A stretch of 64,000 nt of DNA, from positions 2,106,001 through 2,170,000 of the forward strand of contig NZ_JAQIJT010000002.1 of NCBI RefSeq assembly GCF_036946125.1, read 5' to 3'. Positions 25,158 to 33,153 of this stretch are shown in pieces. The stretch comes from Sphingomonas adhaesiva (GTDB lineage: Bacteria > Pseudomonadota > Alphaproteobacteria > Sphingomonadales > Sphingomonadaceae). A model generated the notes under the pieces. It was not told the origin of the DNA. It saw nothing but the letters and a program-made list of their open reading frames with translations, and made no database searches. The position numbers were made by a program, and so were the translations under genes. Every line of letters begins with the position of its first letter. Position 1 is the first letter of the stretch.

Positions 25158-26546
25158 ATGCCATTCGCTTCTCTCGGCCTCGCCGATACCCTCGTGCGTG
25201 CTCTCGCCGCCAAGGGCTATAACGAACCCACCCCGATCCAGCGCGACAGCATCCCGCAGCTGCTGGAGGGCCGCGACCTGCTCGGCATCGCGCAGACCGG
25301 CACCGGCAAGACCGCGGCGTTCGTGCTGCCGTCGATCCAGAACCTGGTCGCCGCGAACAAGCGCGTCCTGCCGACGCATTGCCGCATGCTGGTGCTGGCG
25401 CCGACGCGCGAGCTGGCCGGGCAGATCGCCGACAATGCGCGCGCCTATGCGCAATTCTCGAAGCTGTCGGTCGCGACGATCTTCGGCGGCACCAGCATCG
25501 CGAAGAACCGCAACGACGTGGCGCGCGGCGTCGACATCCTGGTGGCGACGCCGGGTCGCCTGATCGACGTGGTCGAGCAGGGCTATCTGAACCTGTCGAT
25601 GATCGAGATCCTGGTGCTGGACGAGGCCGACCAGATGCTCGACCTGGGCTTCATCCACGCGCTCAGGAAGATCGTGCGGATGCTGCCGCGCAAGCGCCAG
25701 ACGCTGTTCTTCTCCGCCACCATGCCGCCGTCGATCCGCCAGCTGGCCGACCAGTTCCTGACCGATCCGGTCACCGTGTCGGTCGTGCCGCAATCGACCA
25801 CCGCGGAGCGCGTCGACCAGTCGGTGATCTTCTGCAACCAGACCGAAAAGCAGGCGCTGCTGACGATCATGCTGCGCGATCTGCCCATCGACCGCGCGCT
25901 GGTGTTCACCCGCACCAAGCACGGCGCGGACCGCGTCGTGAAGCTGCTGGCGGGCAACGGCCAGGGCGCGGTCGCGATCCACGGCAACAAGAGCCAGCCG
26001 CAGCGCGAGCGTGCGCTGGCCGCGTTCAAGTCGGGCGAGGTCAAGGTACTGGTCGCGACCGACATCGCCGCGCGCGGCATCGACGTCTCGGGCGTCAGCC
26101 ACGTGTTCAACTTCGAGCTGCCCAACGTGCCGGAGCAATATGTCCACCGCATCGGCCGCACCGCGCGCGCGGGCGCCAGCGGCGAGGCGATCGCCTTCTG
26201 CGCGGACGACGAGAAGCCATACCTGAAGGACATCGAGAAGCTGACGCGGCAGAAGGTCGCGGTGGCGCCGCTGCCCGACGACTTCCTGCGTCAGGCCGAT
26301 AAGATCAAGGCCGAGCGCGTCAAGGCGATCGGTGCCGACCCCGCCCCGCGCGAGGATCGCCCCCGTCAGCAGCGCGGCCCCGCGCGCCCCAAGGCTAGCC
26401 ACGCGCCGCGCGCGACGAGCGGCAGCCCGCAGGACCGCAACTACGCCAACGCCAGCCGCCGCGGCGGCGGCAATGGCGGCGGCAGCGGTGGCGGTCGCCG
26501 CCGCGGCGGCGGCGGTGGCCGCCCGCAGGCGCAGGCCGGGCGGTAA
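25158..26546 (+). CDS. DEAD-box ATP-dependent RNA helicase (RhlE-like)
   Basis: A 462-aa helicase. Motifs in order: Q motif with YNEPTPIQRDSIP (about 21-33), Walker A AQTGTGKT (45-52), PTRELAGQI, TPGRLID, VLDEADQMLDLGF, SATMP, then in the second RecA domain ATDIAARGIDV and HRIGRTARAG. The C-terminal 75 residues are Arg/Gly/Pro-rich, ending in GGG/RRR runs, a nonspecific RNA-binding tail as in RhlE. It should unwind RNA during ribosome assembly or mRNA decay. The start MPFASLGL at 25158 fits the family; upstream in-frame codons are not conserved-looking. The long leader suggests post-transcriptional control. Confidence 0.94.
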   Translation: MPFASLGLADTLVRALAAKGYNEPTPIQRDSIPQLLEGRDLLGIAQTGTGKTAAFVLPSIQNLVAANKRVLPTHCRMLVLAPTRELAGQIADNARAYAQFSKLSVATIFGGTSIAKNRNDVARGVDILVATPGRLIDVVEQGYLNLSMIEILVLDEADQMLDLGFIHALRKIVRMLPRKRQTLFFSATMPPSIRQLADQFLTDPVTVSVVPQSTTAERVDQSVIFCNQTEKQALLTIMLRDLPIDRALVFTRTKHGADRVVKLLAGNGQGAVAIHGNKSQPQRERALAAFKSGEVKVLVATDIAARGIDVSGVSHVFNFELPNVPEQYVHRIGRTARAGASGEAIAFCADDEKPYLKDIEKLTRQKVAVAPLPDDFLRQADKIKAERVKAIGADPAPREDRPRQQRGPARPKASHAPRATSGSPQDRNYANASRRGGGNGGGSGGGRRRGGGGGRPQAQAGR

Positions 26547-26880
26547 CGCCTCCCCGTCATGCCGGGCTCGTCCCGGCATCCGCGGTGCCGCGCGCCACAA
26601 GCCGTGGGGCGCGCGGAGCCGTGGACCCCGGAACACGTCGAGACTTTTGCGAAACGGGCGGAACGGCGCGACGTCCACGCCCGCAAAGGTCCGGAACAAG
26701 TCCGGAGCGTCATCCCCGGCTCAACCGCGGACCCAACCGCGCGCGATCGGCTATCGAAGCGGGCTCGCAGAAGGAACACGCCTCCCCGTCATGCCGGGCT
26801 CGTCCCGGCATCCAGGGTGCCGTGCTCCACAAGCCGTGAAGCGCGGAACCCTGGACCCCGGAACACGTCCGGGGTGACGA
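26547..26880. repeat. Two direct copies of a CGTCATGCCGGG palindromic element
   Basis: Copy 1 (26547-26639) and copy 2 (26779-26880) share CGCCTCCCCGTCATGCCGGG, then CTCGTCCCGGCATCC, CCACAAGCCGTG and GGACCCCGGAACACGTC. Each starts with a TGCCGGG/CCCGGCA hairpin, and the halves of each copy pair with one another. The 139 bp between them is Pro/Arg-coding-like but holds no recognisable gene. Confidence 0.75.
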
Positions 26881-26931
26881 CGGAAATTCGGGAGGGTATC
26901 GACCGAAACGACGGTGGCGTTACCCCAACGC

Positions 26932-27007
26932 GCTCATGCGCAGGCAGGAGCCCAGGGTTGTCGGATCCATCGGACGTTGCTCACCGGGCTCCTGCCGTCG
27001 CAGGAAC
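26932..27007. repeat. REPIN-like palindromic element, copy E (degenerate)
   Basis: Left arm GCTCATGCGCAGGCAGGAGC and right arm GGGCTCCTGCCGTCGCAGGA carry several mismatches to the consensus. The linker is diverged and shortened. It ends 10 bp before the stop of the convergent lipoprotein gene. Confidence 0.65.
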
Positions 27008-27016
27008 GCCATCCCG

Positions 27017-27688
27017 TCACCGCGTCGCGTTATACTTCAGCTGGTCGTCGGTCAGCTGGAACCCCACCAGCGCCTCGAACGAGGCGGAGAGCACCGCCTG
27101 ACGCACCGCCGGATCGGCGAGCGGGTCGGTGGCGGCGTCCTCGTCGCCGGCCTTGCGCTTGCGCGTCAGGCGGTCGCGCACCTCCTGCGGCACCGTCGCC
27201 GCCGCGCGCGCGACCGCGCTGGTCGCCTCGGCATTGGCGGTCGCGATCGGCTGGCCCGCGTCGAAGTGCAGCTGCACCTGTCCCAACCGCTTGGCCACCA
27301 CCTCGCTGCCGCCGCGCGTGATCGCGATGAAATAGGGCAAGGTCACGTCGCGCGCGCCATCGGTCCGCGTCCGCCGCGCCCTCACGTCGAAGGTGACGCG
27401 CGTCACCACGTCCGACCCCTGATCGTCGCAGGTCGAGCGCACGTTGCTGATCGCGGCGGAGACGTCGATCGCGCTCGCGTCGCGGCTGGCGGGCGGGTCG
27501 AACAAGGTCACGTCGCCGGTCCCCGCGGGCACGCCCACGGTCGGGCAGGCGGTCCGCACCGCGGTGATCCCGACCCCCTGCGACACGTCGATATCGCCGC
27601 TCTTGGCACACCCCGCGATCAGCAGCAGGGCGAGCGGGGCGGCGGCAAGCATGGCGGGGGCAAGCGGGCGAGCGATCAACGTAGGCAT
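27017..27688 (-). CDS. Hypothetical lipoprotein
   Basis: A 223-aa protein. The start at 27688 gives a lipoprotein signal: MPTLIARPLAPAMLAAAPLA then LLLIAGCAKS, with the lipobox Cys at residue 27. The mature part has ITAVRTACPTVGVPAGTGDV and SNVRSTCDDQG, a VTFDVRARRT strand, and PYFIAITRGGSEVVAKRLGQ. It ends in a charged segment with RDRLTRKRKAGDEDAA. The pattern resembles uncharacterised alphaproteobacterial outer-membrane lipoproteins; no activity can be assigned. It is divergent from ispH and converges on a repeat. Two cysteines in the mature part could pair. Confidence 0.75.
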   Translation of the reverse strand: MPTLIARPLAPAMLAAAPLALLLIAGCAKSGDIDVSQGVGITAVRTACPTVGVPAGTGDVTLFDPPASRDASAIDVSAAISNVRSTCDDQGSDVVTRVTFDVRARRTRTDGARDVTLPYFIAITRGGSEVVAKRLGQVQLHFDAGQPIATANAEATSAVARAAATVPQEVRDRLTRKRKAGDEDAATDPLADPAVRQAVLSASFEALVGFQLTDDQLKYNATR

Positions 27689-27712
27689 CCCGGACAATTG
27701 GGCACACGCGAT

Positions 27713-27750
27713 ACGGGGCCGCCCGGCACTCTGGCCGGGTACGGCCCCGT
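27713..27750. promoter_or_regulatory. Strong hairpin in the lipoprotein/ispH intergenic region
   Basis: ACGGGGCCG/CGGCCCCGT forms a 9-bp outer stem and CCCGGC/GCCGGG an inner stem around ACTCTG. It would sit in the 5' leader of either divergent gene, depending on the start of transcription, or may be a repeat remnant. Confidence 0.4.
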
Positions 27751-27812
27751 CACGCCGCGCCACCATAGGAACCGACTATCGCGGCGGCAAGCATTCGCGT
27801 AAGTGCTGCGCC

Positions 27813-28775
27813 ATGGCCGAACCTGCATCCGACCGCCGCCCGCTGGAACTGCTGATCGCCGCGCCGCGCGGGTTCTGTGCCGGGGTGGACCGCGCGATCC
27901 GCATCGTCGAGCTGGCGATCGAGAAGCACGGCGCCCCCGTCTATGTCCGGCACGAGATCGTCCACAACAGGTTCGTGGTCGACGCGCTGAAGGCGAAGGG
28001 CGCGGTCTTCGTCGAGGAACTGGACGAGGTGCCGGACGGCGCCCCGGTCGTCTTCTCCGCGCACGGCGTGCCCAAGTCGGTCCCGGCCGCGGCGCAGGAC
28101 CGCGGGCTCGACTATCTCGACGCGACCTGCCCGCTGGTCTCCAAGGTGCACCGCCAGGCCGAGCGGCTGGTCGCCGCGGGGCGCCACATCCTCTTCATCG
28201 GCCATGCCGGTCATCCGGAGGTGATCGGCACCTTCGGACAGGTGCCGGCCGGCGCGATGTCGCTGATCGAGACGGTGGAGGACGTCGCGACACTTTCGGT
28301 GCCCGACGAGGCCAACCTGGCCTTCCTGACGCAGACCACGCTGTCGGTCGACGATACCGCCGCGATCGTCGCCGCGCTCCAGGCGCGCTTCCCGCTGGTG
28401 CAGGCGCCGCGCGGCGAGGACATCTGCTACGCCACCTCCAACCGGCAGGCCGCGGTGAAGGCGATCGCCGCCGCGTGCGATGCGGTGCTGGTGATCGGCG
28501 CGCCCAATTCCTCCAACTCGGTGCGGCTGGTCGAGGTCGCCGAGCGGCAGGGCGTGCGCGCCGCGCTGATCCAGCGCGCGGCCGATCTCGACTGGTTGTT
28601 CCTCGACGGCGTCGGCACGCTCGGCATCACCGCGGGCGCCAGCGCGCCCGAGCTGCTGGTGCGCGAGCTGGTCGACCTGCTCGCCACCCGCTTCGATGTG
28701 ACCGAGCGCGAGGAGGAGACCACGCGCGAGACGATCGCCTTCAAGCTGCCGCGCGGGCTCGACGCCGCCGCCTGA
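27813..28775 (+). CDS. ispH: 4-hydroxy-3-methylbut-2-enyl diphosphate reductase
   Basis: A 320-aa iron-sulfur enzyme and the last step of the MEP isoprenoid pathway, making IPP and DMAPP from HMBPP. The three cluster cysteines are Cys22 (APRGFCAGVDRA), Cys106 (LDATCPLVSKVH) and Cys205 (GEDICYATSNRQ). The catalytic Glu is at about 136 in GHPEVIGT. The start at 27813 leaves a 10-residue extension before the conserved LLIAAPRGFCAG. It precedes thrB and rnhA, a gene order often kept in sphingomonads, although a repeat separates it from thrB. Confidence 0.97.
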   Translation: MAEPASDRRPLELLIAAPRGFCAGVDRAIRIVELAIEKHGAPVYVRHEIVHNRFVVDALKAKGAVFVEELDEVPDGAPVVFSAHGVPKSVPAAAQDRGLDYLDATCPLVSKVHRQAERLVAAGRHILFIGHAGHPEVIGTFGQVPAGAMSLIETVEDVATLSVPDEANLAFLTQTTLSVDDTAAIVAALQARFPLVQAPRGEDICYATSNRQAAVKAIAAACDAVLVIGAPNSSNSVRLVEVAERQGVRAALIQRAADLDWLFLDGVGTLGITAGASAPELLVRELVDLLATRFDVTEREEETTRETIAFKLPRGLDAAA

Positions 28776-28778
28776 GCC

Positions 28779-28867
28779 CCCGTCGCCCCGGCCCTGAGCC
28801 GGGGTCCCGCTTCCCTGCCACCCTTGCGGAGGAAGCAGCGGGATCCCGGATCGCGTCCGGGATGACG
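28779..28867. repeat. GGGGTCCCGC-type inverted repeat between ispH and thrB
   Basis: GAGCCGGGGTCCCGCTTCCC is matched by AAGCAGCGGGATCCC, then GGATCGCGTCCGGGATGACG. It is the same family as 22690-22766. It may end or attenuate the ispH transcript. Confidence 0.6.
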
Positions 28868-28905
28868 AAGAATTTCACACCGCTTCTTGCACGCCGGACA
28901 CGACC

Positions 28906-29856
28906 ATGGCCGTCTACACACAGGTTTCCGCCGAGGCGCTGGCCGCCTTCCTCACGCGCTACGACGCCGGCGCGCTCGTCTCCGCGAAGGGCATCGCCGA
29001 GGGGGTGGAGAACAGCAACTATCTGGTCGACACCACCAGCGCGCGCTTCATCCTGACGCTGTACGAGAAGCGCGTGGCCGCGGAGGACCTGCCGTTCTTC
29101 ATGGCGCTGCTGGCCCATCTCGACGCGCGCGGGCTGCCGGTGCCGCCCGCGATCAAGGACCGCACGGGCACCGAGATACAGGAGCTGGCCGGTCGCCCCG
29201 CCTGCCTCATCAAGTTCCTGACCGGCGTGTCGCTGTCCGATCCCACCCCGGCGCAGGCACGAAGCGCCGCGCGCGCGATGGCGGCGATGCACGAGGCGCT
29301 CGCCGACTTCGCGCCGACGCGCGACAATTCGATGGGCGTCGCGACATGGCGTCCGCTGCTGGAGCGCTGCGGGCGCGCGGCGATGGACACGATCCGCCCC
29401 GGACTGTTCGACCGCGTCGACGCGGCGCTGGCGCAGGTCGAGGCGGCATGGCCCGCCGACCTGCCGGTCAGCGCGATCCACGCCGACCTGTTCCCCGACA
29501 ACGTGCTGATGCTGGGTGACGCGGTCACCGGGTTGATCGACTTCTATTTCGCCTGCACCGACCTGCGCGCCTACGACCTGGCGATCATGCACACCGCGTG
29601 GATGTTCGATGCCCGGGGGCTGAACCCGCGGACCGCGGTGGGCGCCGCCTTGCTGGAGGGCTATGGCGACGGCCTGACCGCGGCGGAACGGGCCGCGCTG
29701 CCGGTGCTGGCGAAGGGGGCGTGCATCCGCTTCCTGCTCAGCCGCGCCTGGGACTGGATCCACACGCCCGCGGACGCGCTGGTCGTGCGCAAGGACCCGC
29801 TCGCCTATCTCAACCGCCTCGACTGGTACGAGGCGAACCCGGACGCCTTCGCATGA
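28906..29856 (+). CDS. thrB: Homoserine kinase (ThrB, aminoglycoside-phosphotransferase fold)
   Basis: A 316-aa kinase of the APH-like ThrB type found in Alphaproteobacteria, Pseudomonas and others, unlike the GHMP-type E. coli enzyme. It phosphorylates homoserine for threonine synthesis. Motifs: GIAEGVENSNYLVDTT (nucleotide loop, about 29-44), FILTLYEKR, the Brenner-like catalytic loop IHADLFPDNVL (about 194-204) and the metal Asp in LIDFYFAC. MAVYTQVSAEALAAFL is the family N-terminus. The stop overlaps the rnhA start (ATGA), so the two are translated together. Confidence 0.94.
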   Translation: MAVYTQVSAEALAAFLTRYDAGALVSAKGIAEGVENSNYLVDTTSARFILTLYEKRVAAEDLPFFMALLAHLDARGLPVPPAIKDRTGTEIQELAGRPACLIKFLTGVSLSDPTPAQARSAARAMAAMHEALADFAPTRDNSMGVATWRPLLERCGRAAMDTIRPGLFDRVDAALAQVEAAWPADLPVSAIHADLFPDNVLMLGDAVTGLIDFYFACTDLRAYDLAIMHTAWMFDARGLNPRTAVGAALLEGYGDGLTAAERAALPVLAKGACIRFLLSRAWDWIHTPADALVVRKDPLAYLNRLDWYEANPDAFA

Positions 29857-30308
29857 CCGCCGAACTCACGACCGTGGAGATCGCCACCGACGGCGCGTGC
29901 AAGGGCAATCCCGGCCCCGGCGGCTGGGGCGTCCTGATCCGCTCGGGCACGCACGAGAAGGAAATGTCGGGAGGCGAGCCGCTGACCACCAACAACCGCA
30001 TGGAGCTGACCGCGGCGATCGAGGGGCTGAACGCGCTGACCCGCCCGTGCCGCGTCCTGCTGTCGACCGACAGCCGCTATGTCATGGACGGCCTGACCAA
30101 GTGGATCCACGGCTGGCAGAAGAACGGCTGGAAGACCGCCGACAGGAAGCCGGTGAAGAACGCCGAGCTGTGGCAGGCGCTGCTCGCCGCCGCGAAGCCG
30201 CACCGGGTCGAGTGGAAATGGGTGAAGGGCCACGCCGGCCACCCCGACAACGAACGCGCCGACCGCCTCGCCAGCGATGCCGCGGTCGCGGCGGGGAAGC
30301 GGCGTTAA
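29853..30308 (+). CDS. rnhA: Ribonuclease HI
   Basis: A 151-aa enzyme with all catalytic residues: Asp13 (IATDGACKGNPGPGGWG), Glu51 (NNRMELTAAIEGL), Asp73 (STDSRYVMDG), His127 (VKGHAGH) and Asp137 (NERADRLA). Spacing equals E. coli RNase HI. It cuts RNA in RNA-DNA hybrids with Mg2+. WIHGWQKNGWKTADRKPVKN is the basic handle region. The start overlaps thrB by four bases, a pairing commonly seen in Sphingomonadales and Rhizobiales. A tandem array of palindromic repeats follows. Confidence 0.97.
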   Translation: MTAELTTVEIATDGACKGNPGPGGWGVLIRSGTHEKEMSGGEPLTTNNRMELTAAIEGLNALTRPCRVLLSTDSRYVMDGLTKWIHGWQKNGWKTADRKPVKNAELWQALLAAAKPHRVEWKWVKGHAGHPDNERADRLASDAAVAAGKRR

Positions 30309-30317
30309 GACGCAGAT

Positions 30318-30563
30318 GTGCTCCTGCGCAGGCAGGAGCCCGGGGTTGCCGATCCCAAAGGCGTCGTTCTTCCCGGCTCCGGGCTACTGCGGGACGTTTG
30401 CAAAAGGCTACACCGTGCTCCTGCGAAGGCAGGAGCCCAGGGTTCCAGGTCACATAAGGCGTTGTTCTGCTTGGCGCTGGGCTCCTGCCTGCGCAGGAGC
30501 ACGGTGTGGGCTCGGTGCCGATGCACCCGTTTTGCAAAGGCCCCGCTCCTGCCTGCGCAGGAG
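30318..30563. repeat. Tandem array of REPIN-like elements, copies F1-F3
   Basis: F1 (30318-30407) has the left hairpin and a decayed right half. F2 (30397-30540) is complete, with arms at 30415-30440 and 30477-30502 and a loop change (GAAG) in the left arm. F3 (30541-30563) is a lone hairpin, 7 bp from the stop of the convergent oxidoreductase gene. F1 and F2 share a TTTGCAAAAGG junction and F2 ends TTTGCAAAGG, so the boxes look like unit boundaries. Confidence 0.8.
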
Positions 30564-30570
30564 AACCGGC

Positions 30571-31650
30571 TTACCCGAATCGCCCCGCGGCGTACCGATC
30601 CGCGTCCAGCCCCGTCGGTACCGCATCGTCCAGCAGCAACGCCGCCCCCAGCGCCGCCGCGGCGGGTGCGGTCTGGATGCCGAAGCCGCCCTGCCCCGCG
30701 AACCAGAAGAAGCCGGAGATGCGGGGGTCCGCGCCGAAGACCGGCAGCCGGTCGGGCGCGAAGGAGCGCAATCCCGCCCACGACCGCTCCACCCGCTTCA
30801 CCCGCCAGTCGACCGCCCGTTCGAAGCGGTCGATCGCGATCGCCACGTCGATTTCCTCCGGCGCGACGTCGTGCGCGGCGACCGGGTGCTCGTCATGCGG
30901 GCTCAGCCACAGCCGCCCGCCGGCCTCCGGCTTGAAGTAGAAGCCGCCCGCCAGATCGACCACGAACGGCATCCCCGCGGGCGCGCCGGGGTCCGTCTCC
31001 AGCTGCACCATCGTGCGCCGGTACGGCTGGATGCCCAGCGGCCGTGCACCCGCGACCGCGGCGACCGGGTCCGCCCACGCCCCCGCCGCATTCACCAGCA
31101 CCTCCGCCGCGAAGCGCGCGCCGTCCCGCACGGTCAGCTGCCACGCGCCATCCGCGCGCACCGCCTCCGCCAGCGCCGCGCCCGCCACGATCGTCGCGCC
31201 CGCGCGCCGCGCTTGTGCCAGACAGTCGCCGTGCAGCCGCGCGGCATCGATATAGGCGCAGGTCGGCTCGCTGACCCCCAGCGTCCATTCGGGGCGCAGC
31301 CCAGGGATCAGCGCGGCGGGCGTCACCCGCTCCAGCGCGACCGGCGTGCCCGCGAATTCGTCGAGCAGCGCCGCCATCGCCGCACCGTCGCCCGCGCGCC
31401 CGATGTGCACCGCACCCAGCGGATCGAGATAGCCGCCGTCGCGCAGCGCCGGGCCCGATGCGGTGGTCAGCGGCTGGATCCCCGCGCCGCCGTAGGTTTC
31501 CGACCAGAAGGCCGCGGATCGCCCGGTCGCATGATAGCCGGGCTGCGCCTCCGCCTCCAGCAGCAGCACGCGCGCCCGGTCGCCGATCGCCGCCGCCAGG
31601 CTGGCGCCCGCGATGCCCCCGCCCACGATCGCGATGTCGTGGCGCGTCAC
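30571..31650 (-). CDS. FAD-dependent oxidoreductase (DadA/glycine-oxidase type)
   Basis: A 359-aa DAO-fold flavoenzyme. It starts with GTG at 31650 (VTRHDIAIVGGGIAGASLAA), giving the FAD dinucleotide motif GGGIAG at residues 10-15. GYHATGRSAAFWSETYG and the C-terminal WFAGQGGFGIQTAPAAAALG are typical of the D-amino-acid dehydrogenase / glycine oxidase group. NAAGAWADPVAAVAG supports FAD binding. Substrates are probably amino acids or N-methylated amines, but not decidable. The GTG overlaps the stop of the upstream hydrolase (GTGA). Longer upstream in-frame starts exist but lie inside the hydrolase gene. Confidence 0.85.
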   Translation of the reverse strand: MTRHDIAIVGGGIAGASLAAAIGDRARVLLLEAEAQPGYHATGRSAAFWSETYGGAGIQPLTTASGPALRDGGYLDPLGAVHIGRAGDGAAMAALLDEFAGTPVALERVTPAALIPGLRPEWTLGVSEPTCAYIDAARLHGDCLAQARRAGATIVAGAALAEAVRADGAWQLTVRDGARFAAEVLVNAAGAWADPVAAVAGARPLGIQPYRRTMVQLETDPGAPAGMPFVVDLAGGFYFKPEAGGRLWLSPHDEHPVAAHDVAPEEIDVAIAIDRFERAVDWRVKRVERSWAGLRSFAPDRLPVFGADPRISGFFWFAGQGGFGIQTAPAAAALGAALLLDDAVPTGLDADRYAAGRFG

Positions 31651-32567
31651 CCCGCGCGTTCCGCCAGAAACGCGTCGATCGCGGCCAGCGCGCGGTCGCG
31701 CACCGGGTCCGCCTCGCGCAGGATCTCGTGCGCCGACTCCGCCCCGAACCGCACCAGCCGCGCATCGGGCAGTCGGCGCACGACCGCCGCCGCCGCCTGC
31801 GGGTCGACCAGCCGGTCGTGATCCGCCACCAGCGTCAGCACCGGGGTGCGCATCGTCGCCAGCCGCGCGTCGGCGCGCAGCCGCGCCGTCGCTGCGAACG
31901 CCTCCGCCAGCCACGCCCAGCTCGGCGGACCCAGCCGCAATGCCGGGTCGGCGCGGTAGAAGAAGTCCTCGTCGTCGTAGCGATCGGCATCCGCGGTCAG
32001 CAGCAGGCGGCGATCGGGCGCACCGGGGCGCTCATGCCCCTTCCACGCCGCACGCGCCGGGTCGCCCAGCGCGCGCATCAGCGCCGCGACCTTGCCCCCC
32101 AGCCACGCCCCCACCGGGCTGCGCAGCCCCAGCATCGGCGCGATCAGCACCGCCGCATCGGCGTCGATCGCGCCCTCCACCAGCGCCCGCAGCGTCAGAT
32201 ACCCGCCCATCGAGTGCCCCATCGCCACGCGCGGGCGCGCGCGCGGCGCCTCCCACTCACCCCACAATTGCGCCAGATCCGCGATCCAGGGGGTGAAATC
32301 GGCGCAATGCCCGACGTTGGGATCGGCGCTCAGCCGCCCCGAGCCGCCCTGCCCGCGCCAGTCGAACGCGCTGACCGACCAGCCCTGCCGATGCCAATAG
32401 GCGAATGTTTCCAGATACTTCTCGAAAATGTCACCGCGCCCGGCCTGGAACAGGATCGCGCCCCGCCCGCCCCCCGGCCAGTCGAACCGCCGCAGCGGCC
32501 AGCCATCGGCCGCCCGCCAATGGGTCACCCGCGCATCCGGGGGCAGCGTTCGGCGGTCGATGGTCAT
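31647..32567 (-). CDS. Alpha/beta hydrolase (lysophospholipase / monoacylglycerol-lipase like)
   Basis: A 306-aa serine hydrolase. The nucleophile elbow is GHSMGGYLTLRA with Ser119. The acid is in LVADHDRLVD (Asp249 or Asp251), and His280 is in ESAHEIL. An N-terminal motif, AFDWRGQGGSGR, is typical of the PldB-like (Hydrolase_4) group. There is no signal peptide, so it is likely cytoplasmic. It is expressed ahead of, and overlaps by four bases with, the FAD oxidoreductase. It is divergent from cpaA across 47 bp. Substrate unknown. Confidence 0.88.
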   Translation of the reverse strand: MTIDRRTLPPDARVTHWRAADGWPLRRFDWPGGGRGAILFQAGRGDIFEKYLETFAYWHRQGWSVSAFDWRGQGGSGRLSADPNVGHCADFTPWIADLAQLWGEWEAPRARPRVAMGHSMGGYLTLRALVEGAIDADAAVLIAPMLGLRSPVGAWLGGKVAALMRALGDPARAAWKGHERPGAPDRRLLLTADADRYDDEDFFYRADPALRLGPPSWAWLAEAFAATARLRADARLATMRTPVLTLVADHDRLVDPQAAAAVVRRLPDARLVRFGAESAHEILREADPVRDRALAAIDAFLAERAG

Positions 32568-32614
32568 CGCGCGTGGTTACGGTTTCTCAAACCCTTCCGT
32601 CTAGCGGCGATGGC

Positions 32615-33091
32615 ATGGGATGGAACATTCTCACCTTTCTGCTGCCCGCGGCTTTGGGCGTCCTGCTGGTATCGGCGGGCATCCAGGACATCCGCATGCG
32701 CGAGATATCCAATGCGAAGAACGCCGCGATCGCGCTGATGGCGCCGTTGTGGTGGGTGTCGATCGGGCTGGCGCCATGGCCCGGCATGGCGATCCAGCTG
32801 GGCGTCGCGCTGATCGTCTTCGCGCTGTTCATCGGCGCGTTCGCGCTGGGGCAGATGGGCGGCGGCGACGTGAAGCTGATCGGCGCGCTGTCGCTGTGGC
32901 TGACCCCGCTCAAGCTGCTCGACATGCTGACGGCGATGGCGATCGCGGGCGGCGTGCTGACGCTGCTCTTCCTGATCGACCGGCGCTGGCACCGTCGCGA
33001 GGGCCCGGTGGAGGTGCCCTACGGCGTCGCCATCGCGGTCGCCGGGCTGCTCGCGCTTCGCGAACCGCTTCTTAACCAATTTACCCAATAA
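32615..33091 (+). CDS. cpaA: Flp/Tad prepilin peptidase CpaA (A24 family)
   Basis: A 158-aa integral membrane aspartyl protease. The two catalytic aspartates lie in SAGIQDIRMREISN (about residue 26) and the GxGD-type motif MGGGDVKLIGAL (about residue 89). About five hydrophobic helices are present, and there is no N-terminal methylase domain, as in TadV/CpaA. It processes Flp pilins and pseudopilins at the inner membrane. The start at 32615 opens with MGWNILTFLLPAALG. It is first in the locus; cpaB begins 62 bp downstream. No pilin gene lies upstream, where it is usually found. Confidence 0.93.
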   Translation: MGWNILTFLLPAALGVLLVSAGIQDIRMREISNAKNAAIALMAPLWWVSIGLAPWPGMAIQLGVALIVFALFIGAFALGQMGGGDVKLIGALSLWLTPLKLLDMLTAMAIAGGVLTLLFLIDRRWHRREGPVEVPYGVAIAVAGLLALREPLLNQFTQ

Positions 33092-33153
33092 CCAGCCGAC
33101 GAGAACGGCCTGACGCGCGTCCGAGGGGCGCGCATCCGAGGGACACGGACAAT

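Noticed and set aside
33072..33078. TTAACCA as a CtrA site before cpaB (also TTAACC at 11722-11727)
   Set aside because: A six-base half-site is expected several times by chance in 64 kb at this composition, and no second half at the right spacing was found.
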